Below are positions 1-8,116 of a stretch of DNA of 64,000 nt, piece after piece; positions within the stretch are counted from its first letter, which is position 1, and every line of letters starts with the position of its first letter. Source of the stretch: Pseudomonadales bacterium (GTDB lineage Bacteria; Pseudomonadota; Gammaproteobacteria; Pseudomonadales; Halieaceae); the NCBI GenBank assembly GCA_024234735.1, contig JACKNV010000012.1, positions 1 to 64,000 on the forward strand. Direction: 5' to 3'. A model generated the notes under the pieces. That model did no database searches. It saw only the letters and a list, made by a program, of their open reading frames with translations, and had not been told where the DNA came from. The position numbers were made by a program, and so were the translations under genes.

Positions 1-108
1 TTTGCGCATTGTGGTATTACCCGCACAACGGTTTCTTATTGTTACCCGCGAAGCCTAGTGTATTCACGGCCCCGGCGCCAGCCCCGGTAGCCGTGTCCCC
101 GCCGCGAT

Positions 109-1608
109 TCAGGGTGGCGGCTCCTCGGCCCGGTAGGCGAGCGCCTCGCTGAGATGGCTGTTGGCCACGGTGGGGCTTTGCGCCAGGTCGGCGATGGTGC
201 GCGCCACCCTGAGGGTGCGGTGCAACGCCCGGGGTGACAGGGTCATGCGGCTGGCGGCCTTCGCCAGCTGGTCTTTCGTCGCATCCGCCAGTTGGCACAC
301 CTGCGCCAGCCGGTCGGCGGGAAGCTGGGCGTTGGCGCAGCCCTGGCGCGCGAGCTGCAGCGCGCGACTGGCGCACACCCTGGCGCGCACCGTCGCGCTG
401 TCCTCACCGGCCCCCTGTGGGCCCAGCAGTTCAGCCGCCGGCAGGCGGTATACCGCCACATGCAGGTCGATGCGATCGAGCAGCGGCCCGGAAATCCGCG
501 CCCGGTAGCGCTGGACCTGCTGGGGAGTGCAGCGGCAGGCCCGCTCGGTATCGCCCAAATAACCGCAGGGGCAGGGGTTCATGGCCGCAACCAGCTGGAA
601 GCGCGCCGGATACCGGGTGCTGTGCCGCGCCCGTGACAGGGTGATTTCCCCGGCTTCCATGGGCTCCCGGAGTGCTTCCAGGCTGTGCCGGTTGAATTCC
701 GGCAGTTCATCCAGGAACAGTACGCCGCCGTGGGCCAGGGATATCTCCCCGGGCCGGGGCCGACTGCCGCCACCGGTGAGCGCGGCGGCGCTGGCACTGT
801 GATGGGGGCTGCGAAACGGCCGTTGCTGGTCGTTGCCCCCGGCGAGCGGGTCGTGGTAGTGGCGCAGTGCCAGCAGGGTCAGGGCCTCGTCGGGATCCGG
901 CGGTGGCAGGATACCGGGCAGGCGGCTTGCCAGCAGGGTTTTGCCGGTGCCGGGCGGGCCGCAGAACAACAGGTTGTGGTTGCCGCTGGCGGCCACTTCC
1001 AGGGCCCGGCGGCCGCCTTCCTGGCCGACGATATCGCCCAGGTCGGGGTAGTGGCGCGCTTTCCGGGCGGGCCCCGGAGGGCAGGGGGACAGCGGACAGC
1101 CGCCATTGAGGTGGGCACACAGGGTGAGCAGGTCAGTGGCGCCGATGACCTGGCTGCCGGGGGCCAGGGCGGCCTGCGGCGCGCTCTCGGCGGCCACCAC
1201 CAGCCGGCGCTTGCTGTGGGTGGCGGCGATGGCGGCGGGAATGGCGCCGGGTACCGGTCGCAGGCTGCCATCCAGCGCCAGCTCCGCCTGGAACTCGTGC
1301 CGCGCCAGCTGCTCCGCAGGCAGCTGTCCCGAGGCGCTGAGAATGCCCAGGGCGATCGGCAGGTCGAAGCGCCCACCCTCCTTGGGCAGGTCGGCCGGTG
1401 CCAGGTTGACGGTGATGCGCCTGTCCGGAAAAGTGAAGTGGGAATTGAGCAGGGCGCTGCGGACGCGATCCCGGCTCTCGCGCACGGCTGTTTCCGGCAG
1501 CCCCACGATGCTGAAGGCCGGCAGGCCGTTGGACAGGTGGGTTTCCACCCGCACCAGGGGCGCCTCGATACCTGCCAGTGCCCGGCTGTAAACCACGGAT
1601 AGTTCCAT
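109..1608 (-). CDS. comM: YifB/ComM-family Mg-chelatase-like AAA+ ATPase
   Basis: This is a 499-aa protein of normal family length. The first 170 residues form the ChlI/Lon-like fold typical of YifB. A Walker A motif (GPPGTGKT) lies at residues 217-224, a Walker B segment (LFLDELPEF) near 300, and a C-terminal Mg-chelatase helical domain carries the conserved NPCPCGY stretch. In naturally competent bacteria ComM is a hexameric helicase that promotes branch migration when transformed DNA is integrated; that role is known for the family and inferred here. The ATG at 1608 is the only sensible start. ubiK lies 46 bp upstream on the same strand, so the two are probably co-transcribed. Confidence 0.93.
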   Translation of the reverse strand: MELSVVYSRALAGIEAPLVRVETHLSNGLPAFSIVGLPETAVRESRDRVRSALLNSHFTFPDRRITVNLAPADLPKEGGRFDLPIALGILSASGQLPAEQLARHEFQAELALDGSLRPVPGAIPAAIAATHSKRRLVVAAESAPQAALAPGSQVIGATDLLTLCAHLNGGCPLSPCPPGPARKARHYPDLGDIVGQEGGRRALEVAASGNHNLLFCGPPGTGKTLLASRLPGILPPPDPDEALTLLALRHYHDPLAGGNDQQRPFRSPHHSASAAALTGGGSRPRPGEISLAHGGVLFLDELPEFNRHSLEALREPMEAGEITLSRARHSTRYPARFQLVAAMNPCPCGYLGDTERACRCTPQQVQRYRARISGPLLDRIDLHVAVYRLPAAELLGPQGAGEDSATVRARVCASRALQLARQGCANAQLPADRLAQVCQLADATKDQLAKAASRMTLSPRALHRTLRVARTIADLAQSPTVANSHLSEALAYRAEEPPP

Positions 1609-1654
1609 CGCTCGTCCTTGAGCTGGCTGGAGTCGCCGCCACAGGCGGGGGTGG

Positions 1655-1915
1655 TCAGGTCTCCCGGGACAGGGACTCCAGCTCCCGGGTCAGTGCCTCG
1701 AGCTCCGCCTCCAGTTCCACGACCCGCTCGCGGGTGCGCTTGAGTATCGCGGCCTGGGTGTCGAACTCTTCGCGACTGACCACGTCCAGGCGGCCCAGGG
1801 CCGATTGCACCAGGGTGCGAACACTTTTATCCACCTCGCCTTTGATGCCGCTGGAATTCACCAGCTCCTGCACCTGCTGGAAAACCTCCCAGGGTGGAGG
1901 GGGTTTTAACGCCAT
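1655..1915 (-). CDS. ubiK: UbiK (YqiC/BMFP) ubiquinone biosynthesis accessory factor
   Basis: This 86-aa protein has the family's conserved centre, LDVVSREEFDTQ, followed by a C-terminal coiled coil rich in Glu, Leu and Arg (about residues 55-84). UbiK trimers bind UbiJ and lipid and help the late steps of aerobic ubiquinone synthesis. The ATG at 1915 gives the usual N-terminus. The frame stays open to 2215, but that extension has no family similarity and would run into the sigma-54 promoter region. It sits just upstream of comM on the same strand and diverges from the porin-glnK-amtB operon. Confidence 0.85.
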   Translation of the reverse strand: MALKPPPPWEVFQQVQELVNSSGIKGEVDKSVRTLVQSALGRLDVVSREEFDTQAAILKRTRERVVELEAELEALTRELESLSRET

Positions 1916-2011
1916 TGCCGTCGCCACTGATCTGTAATGAGTATGTCCGGGCGATTCTAGAGCAATTATCCCGGTGAGCACAGCGCAGGCCTGTGCACTG
2001 TTTTGGATATT

Positions 2012-2028
2012 TGCACGATATTGGTGCG
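2012..2028. promoter_or_regulatory. NtrC-like enhancer site
   Basis: The 17-bp sequence TGCACG-N5-GGTGCG matches 10 of 12 positions of the NtrC dyad TGCACC-N5-GGTGCA. A weaker partial dyad (TGCACT-N5-GGATAT) lies at 1994-2010. The sites sit about 100 bp upstream of the sigma-54 promoter, the usual distance for an enhancer. The assignment is by motif and context (glnK, amtB), not experiment. Confidence 0.65.
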
Positions 2029-2116
2029 ACAGGCTTGCGCCCACACGGCCCCTGAATGTGGCGCTGGCCATACTCAAAATACATAACATTCTGTTTTTAA
2101 TATAAATATATTTGAG

Positions 2117-2132
2117 TGGCACAGGCTGTGCT
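2117..2132 (+). promoter_or_regulatory. sigma-54 (RpoN) promoter of the porin-glnK-amtB operon
   Basis: TGGCAC at 2117-2122 and GTGCT at 2128-2132 match the -24/-12 consensus TGGCAC-N5-TTGCW at all but one position, with exact GG-GC spacing. Transcription would start near 2143, about 90 bp before the porin start codon. With the NtrC-like site upstream, this predicts induction under nitrogen limitation. Confidence 0.75.
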
Positions 2133-2232
2133 AATTCCGGATACCAGAATCGGTATCGCGCAGAATGTGCCCGTAACAGTTTGCCGCAATGCGTTTTCTG
2201 ATTTTTCAAGACCAACCATGGAGATGAGAAAC

Positions 2233-2997
2233 ATGTTCAACAAGACTTTACTTGCTACCGCGATCAGTTCGGCCCTGTTGACTGGCGCCGCGTTGGTACA
2301 GGCCCAGGAGAAGGATGACCTGGACGTCGCCTCCGGTGACGGCTTTACCATCAGCGGCAACGTCGCCCTCACCAGCGACTACCGCTTCCGCGGTATCTCC
2401 CAGTCCGACGAGTCGGCAGCCATTCAGGGCGGGTTCGATGCCGAATTCGGTCCTGGCTTCTACATCGGCACCTGGGGTTCCAGTGTCGATTTCGATTGCA
2501 ACGATGAATGCGGCGGTTACGACGGCAGCCTGGAACTGGATTACTACGCCGGCTGGTCCAGCGCCATCGGTGACACCGATTTCGGGATTGACGTGGGTTA
2601 CATCTACTACGACTACCCCGGCGACAATGGTGACGAGGGCGATTACGGCGAGGTGTATGTCGCCGGCTCCTGGAAAGATCTTTCCATCTCCGTGAACTAC
2701 TCCGATGACTACTACGGTGGCACCGGCAAGTTCTTCTACTACGCCGCGGATTACAGCCTCGGCCTGGGTCACAACTTCGCCCTGGATTTCCATGTTGGTT
2801 ACAACGACTTCGACGAGAATGGATTCCTCTCCAGCGAAGAGGACACCTACACGGATTACTCCGTCGCTCTGACCTACTCGGTAGCTGGAGTGGACCTCTC
2901 CGTCGCCTATGTCGGCACCGACCTGGATGACAATGACGCCTGGGGTACGGACTGGGCCGACGACACCGCGGTGTTCACCATCAGCAAGAGCATGTAA
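2233..2997 (+). CDS. TorF-family putative outer-membrane porin
   Basis: This 254-aa protein belongs to the TIGR02001/TorF group of small porin-like proteins often found next to glnK-amtB. It has a signal peptide with a likely cut after ALVQA (about residue 23). The conserved N-terminal strand (SGNVALTSDYRFRGISQS) follows. After it come alternating Tyr/Asp-rich beta strands and a C-terminal strand ending FTISKSM, typical of a small beta barrel. The ATG at 2233 is chosen because GGAG lies 9 bp upstream and the signal peptide begins there. It is very acidic. A role in taking up nitrogen-containing solutes is inferred from the operon. Confidence 0.82.
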   Translation: MFNKTLLATAISSALLTGAALVQAQEKDDLDVASGDGFTISGNVALTSDYRFRGISQSDESAAIQGGFDAEFGPGFYIGTWGSSVDFDCNDECGGYDGSLELDYYAGWSSAIGDTDFGIDVGYIYYDYPGDNGDEGDYGEVYVAGSWKDLSISVNYSDDYYGGTGKFFYYAADYSLGLGHNFALDFHVGYNDFDENGFLSSEEDTYTDYSVALTYSVAGVDLSVAYVGTDLDDNDAWGTDWADDTAVFTISKSM

Positions 2998-3017
2998 TCG
3001 CAGTCAGGCATAGCGAG

Positions 3018-3040
3018 CCGGCGGTTCGCCGCCGGTTATT
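3018..3040 (+). terminator. Intra-operon hairpin between porin and glnK
   Basis: A 7-bp GC stem (CCGGCGG/CCGCCGG) closes a TTCG tetraloop and is followed by TTATT. The poor U tract suggests a leaky terminator or an mRNA-stabilising hairpin that separates high porin expression from lower glnK-amtB expression, not a full stop. Confidence 0.5.
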
Positions 3041-3054
3041 ACCAGGAGAGAAAT

Positions 3055-3393
3055 ATGAAACTGATAACGGCTATTGTTAAGCCATTCAAGCTGGACGATG
3101 TGCGCGAAGCGCTGTCCGAGATTGGGGTTCAGGGAATCACGGTCACCGAGGTCAAGGGCTTTGGTCGCCAGAAGGGTCACACCGAGTTGTACCGTGGCGC
3201 GGAGTACGTTGTCGACTTCCTGCCCAAGGTGAAGATCGAGGTCGCGGTAGGCGAGGCAGCGGTGGAGCAGACCATCGAGGCCATCACCAAGGCAGCCAAT
3301 ACCGGCAAGATCGGCGACGGCAAGGTATTCGTGTCACCGCTGGAGCAGGTCATCCGCATCCGCACCGGTGAAACCGGCGAAGCCGCCATCTAA
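3055..3393 (+). CDS. glnK: Nitrogen regulatory protein P-II (GlnK/GlnB)
   Basis: This 112-aa P-II signal protein is full length. The T-loop carries Tyr51, the uridylylation site, within RGAEYVVDF. The ATP/2-oxoglutarate-binding B-loop (TGKIGDGKVFV) and C-loop (IRIRTGE) are intact. P-II trimers sense glutamine, 2-oxoglutarate and ATP/ADP, and GlnK blocks AmtB when ammonium is plentiful. AGGAGAG precedes the ATG. GlnK is preferred over GlnB because amtB follows after 33 bp and the operon has a sigma-54 promoter. Confidence 0.95.
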   Translation: MKLITAIVKPFKLDDVREALSEIGVQGITVTEVKGFGRQKGHTELYRGAEYVVDFLPKVKIEVAVGEAAVEQTIEAITKAANTGKIGDGKVFVSPLEQVIRIRTGETGEAAI

Positions 3394-3426
3394 ACCCACG
3401 TCACTGTCAATTAGAGAGATATCCCC

Positions 3427-4674
3427 ATGGAAAACAGTATCTTTGAATTACAGTACGCCCTGGACACGTTCTATTTCCTGATCTGTGGCGCACTGGTCAT
3501 GTGGATGGCGGCAGGCTTCGCGATGCTCGAAGCCGGCCTCGTCCGCTCCAAGAACACAACCGAAATCCTGCTCAAGAACATCGCCCTGTACGCGGTGGCC
3601 TGTACCATGTACATGGTCTGCGGCTACATGATCATGTACGGCGGGGACCTGTTCCTGTCCGCGATCACCGGCGACGGTGTGGCGGGCGCTGAGGAGCCGG
3701 CAACCTATGCACCCTCCGCGGACTTCTTCTTCCAGGTGGTGTTTGTCGCCACGGCCATGTCCATCGTCTCGGGCGCTGTCGCCGAGCGCATGAAGCTGTG
3801 GGCCTTCCTGCTGTTTGCGGTGGTCATGACCGGCTACATCTACCCGATGGAAGGGTCCTGGACCTGGGGCGGCAACGCCGTCTTCGGCATGTACACCCTG
3901 GGTGACCTGGGCTTCTCCGACTTCGCGGGCTCGGGTATCGTGCACATGGCAGGCGCCGCCGCGGCCCTGGCAGGTGTCCTGCTGCTGGGCGCCCGGAAAG
4001 GCAAGTACGGCGCAAACGGCCAGATCAACGCCATCCCCGGCGCCAACCTGCCGCTGGCAACCCTCGGCACCTTCGTGCTGTGGCTGGGGTGGTTCGGCTT
4101 CAACGGCGGTTCCGTGCTGGCCACCGCCAGTGTCGAAAGTGCCAATGCCGTCGCCATCGTGTTCATGAACACCAACGCGGCAGCTGCCGGCGGCCTGATT
4201 GCCGCGCTGATCGTGGCGCGCTTCATGTTCGGCAAGGCCGACCTGACCATGGCCCTCAACGGTGCCCTGGCCGGCCTGGTGGCGATTACCGCCGAACCCT
4301 CCACCCCCACTGCCCTGCAGGCGACCATCTTCGGTGCCATCGGTGGCGTGCTGGTGGTGTTCGCCATCGTCACCATCGACAAGATGAAGATCGACGATCC
4401 GGTAGGTGCCATCTCCGTGCACGGCGTGGTCGGCTTCCTCGGCCTGATGCTGGTGCCGGTAACCAACGGTGACTCCTCTTTCAGCGGCCAGCTGATTGGC
4501 GCCGCCACCATCTTCGTCTGGGTATTCGTCACCAGCCTGATCGTGTGGGCCATCATCAAGGCCGTCATCGGCATCCGCGTCAGCGAGGAAGAAGAGTACG
4601 AGGGTGTGGACAAGGGCGAGTGTGGCCTGGAGGCCTACCCCGAGTTTGTCGGCGCCCAGGGCAGCGGTGCGTGA
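3427..4674 (+). CDS. amtB: Ammonium transporter AmtB
   Basis: This 415-aa inner-membrane channel has about 11 transmembrane helices. The family signatures are present: GAVAERMK, the pore-region stretch FAGSGIVHMAGA with its conserved His, and FNGGSVLA followed by MNTNAAAAGG. It conducts ammonia/ammonium into the cell and is gated by GlnK, encoded just upstream. There is no long N-terminal signal sequence, and the C-terminal tail (EEEEYEGVDKGECG) carries the usual GlnK-interacting segment. A strong intrinsic terminator follows. Confidence 0.96.
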   Translation: MENSIFELQYALDTFYFLICGALVMWMAAGFAMLEAGLVRSKNTTEILLKNIALYAVACTMYMVCGYMIMYGGDLFLSAITGDGVAGAEEPATYAPSADFFFQVVFVATAMSIVSGAVAERMKLWAFLLFAVVMTGYIYPMEGSWTWGGNAVFGMYTLGDLGFSDFAGSGIVHMAGAAAALAGVLLLGARKGKYGANGQINAIPGANLPLATLGTFVLWLGWFGFNGGSVLATASVESANAVAIVFMNTNAAAAGGLIAALIVARFMFGKADLTMALNGALAGLVAITAEPSTPTALQATIFGAIGGVLVVFAIVTIDKMKIDDPVGAISVHGVVGFLGLMLVPVTNGDSSFSGQLIGAATIFVWVFVTSLIVWAIIKAVIGIRVSEEEEYEGVDKGECGLEAYPEFVGAQGSGA

Positions 4675-4710
4675 CAACGATTTGCGGGCGCATTTAACGA
4701 TGCGTGTTTT

Positions 4711-4734
4711 GGGGGCCTTCGGGCCCCCTTTTTT
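4711..4734 (+). terminator. Intrinsic terminator after amtB
   Basis: A perfect 7-bp stem GGGGGCC/GGCCCCC closes a TTCG tetraloop (4718-4721) and is followed by six T (4729-4734). It works for the plus strand only; the minus-strand side has no T tract. Confidence 0.92.
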
Positions 4735-4830
4735 ATATACAGGATTTGTCGGTCCGTGTTCGGGGAGCGTCGCCAGAGGCATGGAGGCCACGCCCCGCTT
4801 TATCGGGCGTGCCGGTAGCGACGATGTGCG

Positions 4831-5556
4831 TCAGCCGCCGGCCAGGCTGGCGATAGCCTGCGGCAGCTGTCGCAGGTTGTCGATCTCGCAATCTGCCCGG
4901 GGCAGGTCCGGCCACGGCTTGCCCCGGGAGTTCATCCATACCGTGTGCATGCCGGCCTCCCGGGCGCCGCGAATGTCGTGGTCCGGATCGTCGCCGACGT
5001 GCACGATCTGGTGGGCCGCCACACCGGCCTGCCGCAGGGCGGCCGTGAACATATCGGGATGCGGCTTGGCGGCGCCCACCTCCTCGGCGAGGAAGGCGAA
5101 GTCGAAATACTCCCCGGCGTCGGTCTTGTAGATATCGGCGTTGCCGTTGGTCAGGGCCCCCAGGGAATAGCGCGACGCCAGGCCCCGGAGCACGACCAGG
5201 GCCTCCTCGTAGAGGCTTACCCGGTGGCGCTCCTCCAGGAACACGGCGAACGCCTGCCGGGCACCGTCACCGGCATCCGCCTCGGAATAGCCCGCCGCGA
5301 GCTGCAATTCGTAGAGCATCTGGATGCGCATCCGGCTGACATGGTGGGTCAGCTCCGGGTGGCGTTTCCACACCGATTTCTTGAATGCCCACAGGGCCTC
5401 GTGATCGTAGGCGTCCACCGCACCGGGCCGGTGCTGGCGCAGCCACTGCTGCTGTGCCTGCTCGGCGCGCAGCAGCGTGGGCTCGACGTCCCACAAGGTG
5501 TTGTCCAGGTCAAAGGTAATCACCCGGATATCGGCACCCTGCCTGTGGTCGCCCAC
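4831..5556 (-). CDS. yigB: HAD-family phosphatase, YigB-like
   Basis: This 241-aa haloacid-dehalogenase-like hydrolase has motif I (FDLDNTLWD, residues about 15-23), motif II (LTNGN) and motif III/IV (K..HPD and HVGDDPDHDIRGA). YigB enzymes dephosphorylate the riboflavin intermediate 5-amino-6-(5-phosphoribitylamino)uracil. That substrate is inferred from similarity and the conserved xerC-yigB order. The start is a GTG at 5556, with AGGAG about 9 bp upstream inside the end of xerC. It is the last gene of the lptM-lysA-dapF-DUF484-xerC-yigB run. Confidence 0.83.
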   Translation of the reverse strand: MGDHRQGADIRVITFDLDNTLWDVEPTLLRAEQAQQQWLRQHRPGAVDAYDHEALWAFKKSVWKRHPELTHHVSRMRIQMLYELQLAAGYSEADAGDGARQAFAVFLEERHRVSLYEEALVVLRGLASRYSLGALTNGNADIYKTDAGEYFDFAFLAEEVGAAKPHPDMFTAALRQAGVAAHQIVHVGDDPDHDIRGAREAGMHTVWMNSRGKPWPDLPRADCEIDNLRQLPQAIASLAGG

Positions 5557-5562
5557 GGCGGC

Positions 5563-6513
5563 TTACTCCTTGTCGCGGCGCCTGGCCCGCGGATGGGCGG
5601 CGTCGTAGACCTTCGCCAGGTGCTGGAAATCCAGGTGGGTATAGATCTGGGTGGTGGCGATATTGGCATGTCCCAGCATCTCCTGCACCGCGCGCAGGTC
5701 GCCGCTGGATTCGAGCATGTGGCTGGCGAAGGAGTGACGCAACATGTGGGGGTGTACATCCTGGTGCATGCCCGCCTTGCGGCCCTGCAGTCGCAGCCTG
5801 GCCTGGATATTGCGCGCGCTGATGCGCTGTCCCTGGCTGCTCGTGAACAGTGCCCGCGCGCCGTCGTCGTCCTCCGCCCGGTGCGGGCGCACCTGCAACC
5901 AGCAGTCTATGGCATCCAGCGCCACTGTGCCCACGGGTACCGTGCGGGTCTTGTTACCCTTGCCGGTCACGGTCAGCAGCCGGGCGCCGCGATCGATATC
6001 GCCGATGTTCACTGCCGCCAGTTCAGCCAGGCGCAGGCCGCAGGAGTAGAACAGTTCCGCCATGGCGCGATCGCGCCGGGCTATGTTGCTGTCGCTGTCG
6101 AAAACCAGGTACTTGTTGACCTGGTCCGCATCCAGCGCCTTCGGGAGCTTGCGCGGCTTGCGCGGGGCCTGCACGGCGGCCGCGGGATTGCGGGGCCGGC
6201 CCTGTTCCCGGCCGAGGTAGTTGAACAGGCTGCGGGCCGCGGACAGGCCGCGCTGTATGCTGCTGCCGCTCAGGCCGCGGCGGTGCAACTGGCTTACCCA
6301 GTTGCGTATGTCCGCCTCCGTCACCTCGGCGGCGCTGTGCCGCTGCTGTGTGGCGCAGTATCGCTGCAGGGACAGCAGGTCGCGGCGATAGCCCGCCAGG
6401 GTATGGACGGAGAGCTGGCGCACGTTGCGCAGGTACAGCAGGAACTGCTCCACGCAGCGTTCGAGTTCGTCGGGCGTCGCCCGTGCGGCCCGGTCGCTGG
6501 CCGTGTCGCCCAC
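5563..6513 (-). CDS. xerC: Tyrosine recombinase XerC
   Basis: This 316-aa site-specific recombinase resolves chromosome dimers at dif together with XerD and FtsK. The N-terminal SAM-like DNA-binding domain covers residues about 17-110. The catalytic domain shows the full set: Arg in GLRLAEL, Lys in TGKGNKTR, HPHMLRHS with the second His and Arg, the LGH box, and the nucleophile Tyr in TTQIYTH. It starts with GTG at 6513, right behind the DUF484 gene, the arrangement seen widely in gammaproteobacteria. It is a housekeeping recombinase, not an integrase of a mobile element: no att repeats or tRNA are near. Confidence 0.95.
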   Translation of the reverse strand: MGDTASDRAARATPDELERCVEQFLLYLRNVRQLSVHTLAGYRRDLLSLQRYCATQQRHSAAEVTEADIRNWVSQLHRRGLSGSSIQRGLSAARSLFNYLGREQGRPRNPAAAVQAPRKPRKLPKALDADQVNKYLVFDSDSNIARRDRAMAELFYSCGLRLAELAAVNIGDIDRGARLLTVTGKGNKTRTVPVGTVALDAIDCWLQVRPHRAEDDDGARALFTSSQGQRISARNIQARLRLQGRKAGMHQDVHPHMLRHSFASHMLESSGDLRAVQEMLGHANIATTQIYTHLDFQHLAKVYDAAHPRARRRDKE

Positions 6514-6519
6514 CCGGAT

Positions 6520-7239
6520 TCAGGCCTGGTCCTGTTGCAGGCGCGGCAGCAGGCGCAGGATGACTTCACCAATATGCGCCAGGAACAGGGTGCCCATGGC
6601 GCTGTGGTAGCGCCCGGCATCGGCGCTGCCCACGGCGATCAGGCCGAGCTGGGCGCCGTCGGTCAGGGGCATCACCGCCGCGGAGCCGCCCTGGCTGATC
6701 GGTTGGGGGTTGCCGCTGGAGCCGAACAGGTAGTTGAATTCTTCCTTGCGCAGGGCGCCGCACACGGGCTTGCGGCCGTTGAACAGGGCGCCTATGGCGG
6801 CGCGGGCGCTGTCCAGGCTGGCCACCCGGTAGCCGCCGCCAGTGGCGTCGTCGCCGAACAGGATCATGCAGGCGTACTCGGCCTGGAAGTCGTTTTTCAT
6901 GGAGGCCATGAACGCATCGTACAGCTCCGCCACGCTATTGGCCTCAAGCAGCTTGACCACCAGCGAGCGGGTGTTGGCGAACAGGGTGTCGTTTTCCCTG
7001 GCATTGGCGGTCAGGGCCTTGAGGCGGTGGCGCATCTCCACGTTGCGTTCGCGCAGCACGCTCACCTGTTTTTCCACCAAAGAGACGGCGCTGCCCGAGG
7101 CGTGGGAAATATGCAGGTGGTCGAGCAGCTCCGGGTTGCGCTGCAGGAAATCGCCGTTGTCCATCAGAAATTCGCGCACGGCCTCATCGCTCAGTGCGTT
7201 GTTCCCCGGCGCCGCGGCCTGTTCCTTGCTGGCTGACAT
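6520..7239 (-). CDS. DUF484 family protein (GAF-like)
   Basis: This 239-aa cytoplasmic protein matches DUF484. The N-terminal helix pair includes the conserved VREFLMDNGDFLQRNPELLDHL segment (written in parts: VREFLMDNGDFLQ, then RNPELLDHL). A short coiled coil lies at about residues 60-85, followed by a GAF-like domain to the C-terminus. Its biochemical role is not established; it nearly always sits between dapF and xerC. The ATG at 7239 has GGAGAA 9 bp upstream. Stop-to-start spacing to xerC is 6 bp, supporting one transcript. Confidence 0.87.
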   Translation of the reverse strand: MSASKEQAAAPGNNALSDEAVREFLMDNGDFLQRNPELLDHLHISHASGSAVSLVEKQVSVLRERNVEMRHRLKALTANARENDTLFANTRSLVVKLLEANSVAELYDAFMASMKNDFQAEYACMILFGDDATGGGYRVASLDSARAAIGALFNGRKPVCGALRKEEFNYLFGSSGNPQPISQGGSAAVMPLTDGAQLGLIAVGSADAGRYHSAMGTLFLAHIGEVILRLLPRLQQDQA

Positions 7240-7281
7240 GATTGCTGGTTCTCCCCCCGGTGTCGTGCCCCCGCCGGGACA

Positions 7282-8112
7282 TCAGATCCTTATACTGCCC
7301 TCGAACACCACCTCGGTGGGTCCTGTCATGATAACGGGCTGGCCGGCGCCGGCCCAGGATATGGTGAGCTTACCCCCGGGCAGCTCGACTGTCACTAGAT
7401 CGCGCAGCCAGCCGCGGTTGATACCGTGCACCACGGCGGCGCAGGCACCGGTACCGCAGGCCAGGGTCTCCCCGACGCCGCGCTCGTAGACCCGCAGCCT
7501 GATGGCCTGCGGCGACAGCACCTGCATGAAGCCGACGTTGACCCGCTGCGGGAAATCCGCATGGGCCTCGATGAGTGGGCCCAGCCGCGCCACCGGGGCG
7601 GATTCGGTACTGGCAACCCGCAGGATGGCGTGTGGGTTGCCCATCGACAGCGCGCCGATTTCCAGGGCCTCTCCCTCCACCTGCAGGGTGTAGCTGTCCG
7701 CGCGGGCGGGTGCGGCATAGGGAATCGCTGCGGGCTCGAACTGGGGCACCCCCATCTGTACCTCGACCTCGCTGCGGCTGCGCACCCGCAGTTCGAGCAG
7801 GCCGCAGCCCGCCTCCACCCTGATCACCCGCTTGGTCGTGAGCTGCTTTTCGCGTACGAAGCGGGCGAAACAGCGAGCGCCATTGCCGCAGTGTTCCACT
7901 TCCTCGCCGTCGGCGTTGAAGATGCGATAGCGGAAGTCGACGTCGGGCCTGCCCGGGGGTTCCACCACCAGCACCTGGTCGCAACCGATGCCAAAGTGCC
8001 GGTCTGCGAGCCTGCGCACATCCCGGCGGCGCAGTTTGCAGCGCTGGCTGACCAGGTCGACGACCACAAAGTCGTTGCCGGCACCGTGCATCTTGGTGAA
8101 TTTGAGAATCAT
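7282..8112 (-). CDS. dapF: Diaminopimelate epimerase
   Basis: DapF interconverts LL- and meso-diaminopimelate for lysine and peptidoglycan synthesis. The 276-aa protein has both catalytic cysteines: the first in EHCGNGARC and the second in ACGTGACAA. It also has the N-terminal KMHGAGNDF signature. The start is set at the ATG at 8112, four bases after the lysA stop codon, with TGAGG just upstream. An extension to 8232 would overlap lysA by more than 100 bp and has no family similarity. Confidence 0.96.
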   Translation of the reverse strand: MILKFTKMHGAGNDFVVVDLVSQRCKLRRRDVRRLADRHFGIGCDQVLVVEPPGRPDVDFRYRIFNADGEEVEHCGNGARCFARFVREKQLTTKRVIRVEAGCGLLELRVRSRSEVEVQMGVPQFEPAAIPYAAPARADSYTLQVEGEALEIGALSMGNPHAILRVASTESAPVARLGPLIEAHADFPQRVNVGFMQVLSPQAIRLRVYERGVGETLACGTGACAAVVHGINRGWLRDLVTVELPGGKLTISWAGAGQPVIMTGPTEVVFEGSIRI

Positions 8113-8116
8113 CGCC

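Noticed and set aside
17..49. TTACCCGC repeated at 17-24 and 42-49
   Set aside because: Only two short copies, no gene control context, and too close to the window edge to interpret.
5563..6513. Possible mobile-element integrase
   Set aside because: The protein is XerC in its conserved dapF-DUF484-xerC-yigB setting, and no tRNA or att repeats are nearby.
4945..7236. A 763-codon open frame on the plus strand
   Set aside because: It lies opposite yigB, xerC and DUF484, which have complete family motifs. It is a GC-rich antisense shadow with no recognisable domain.
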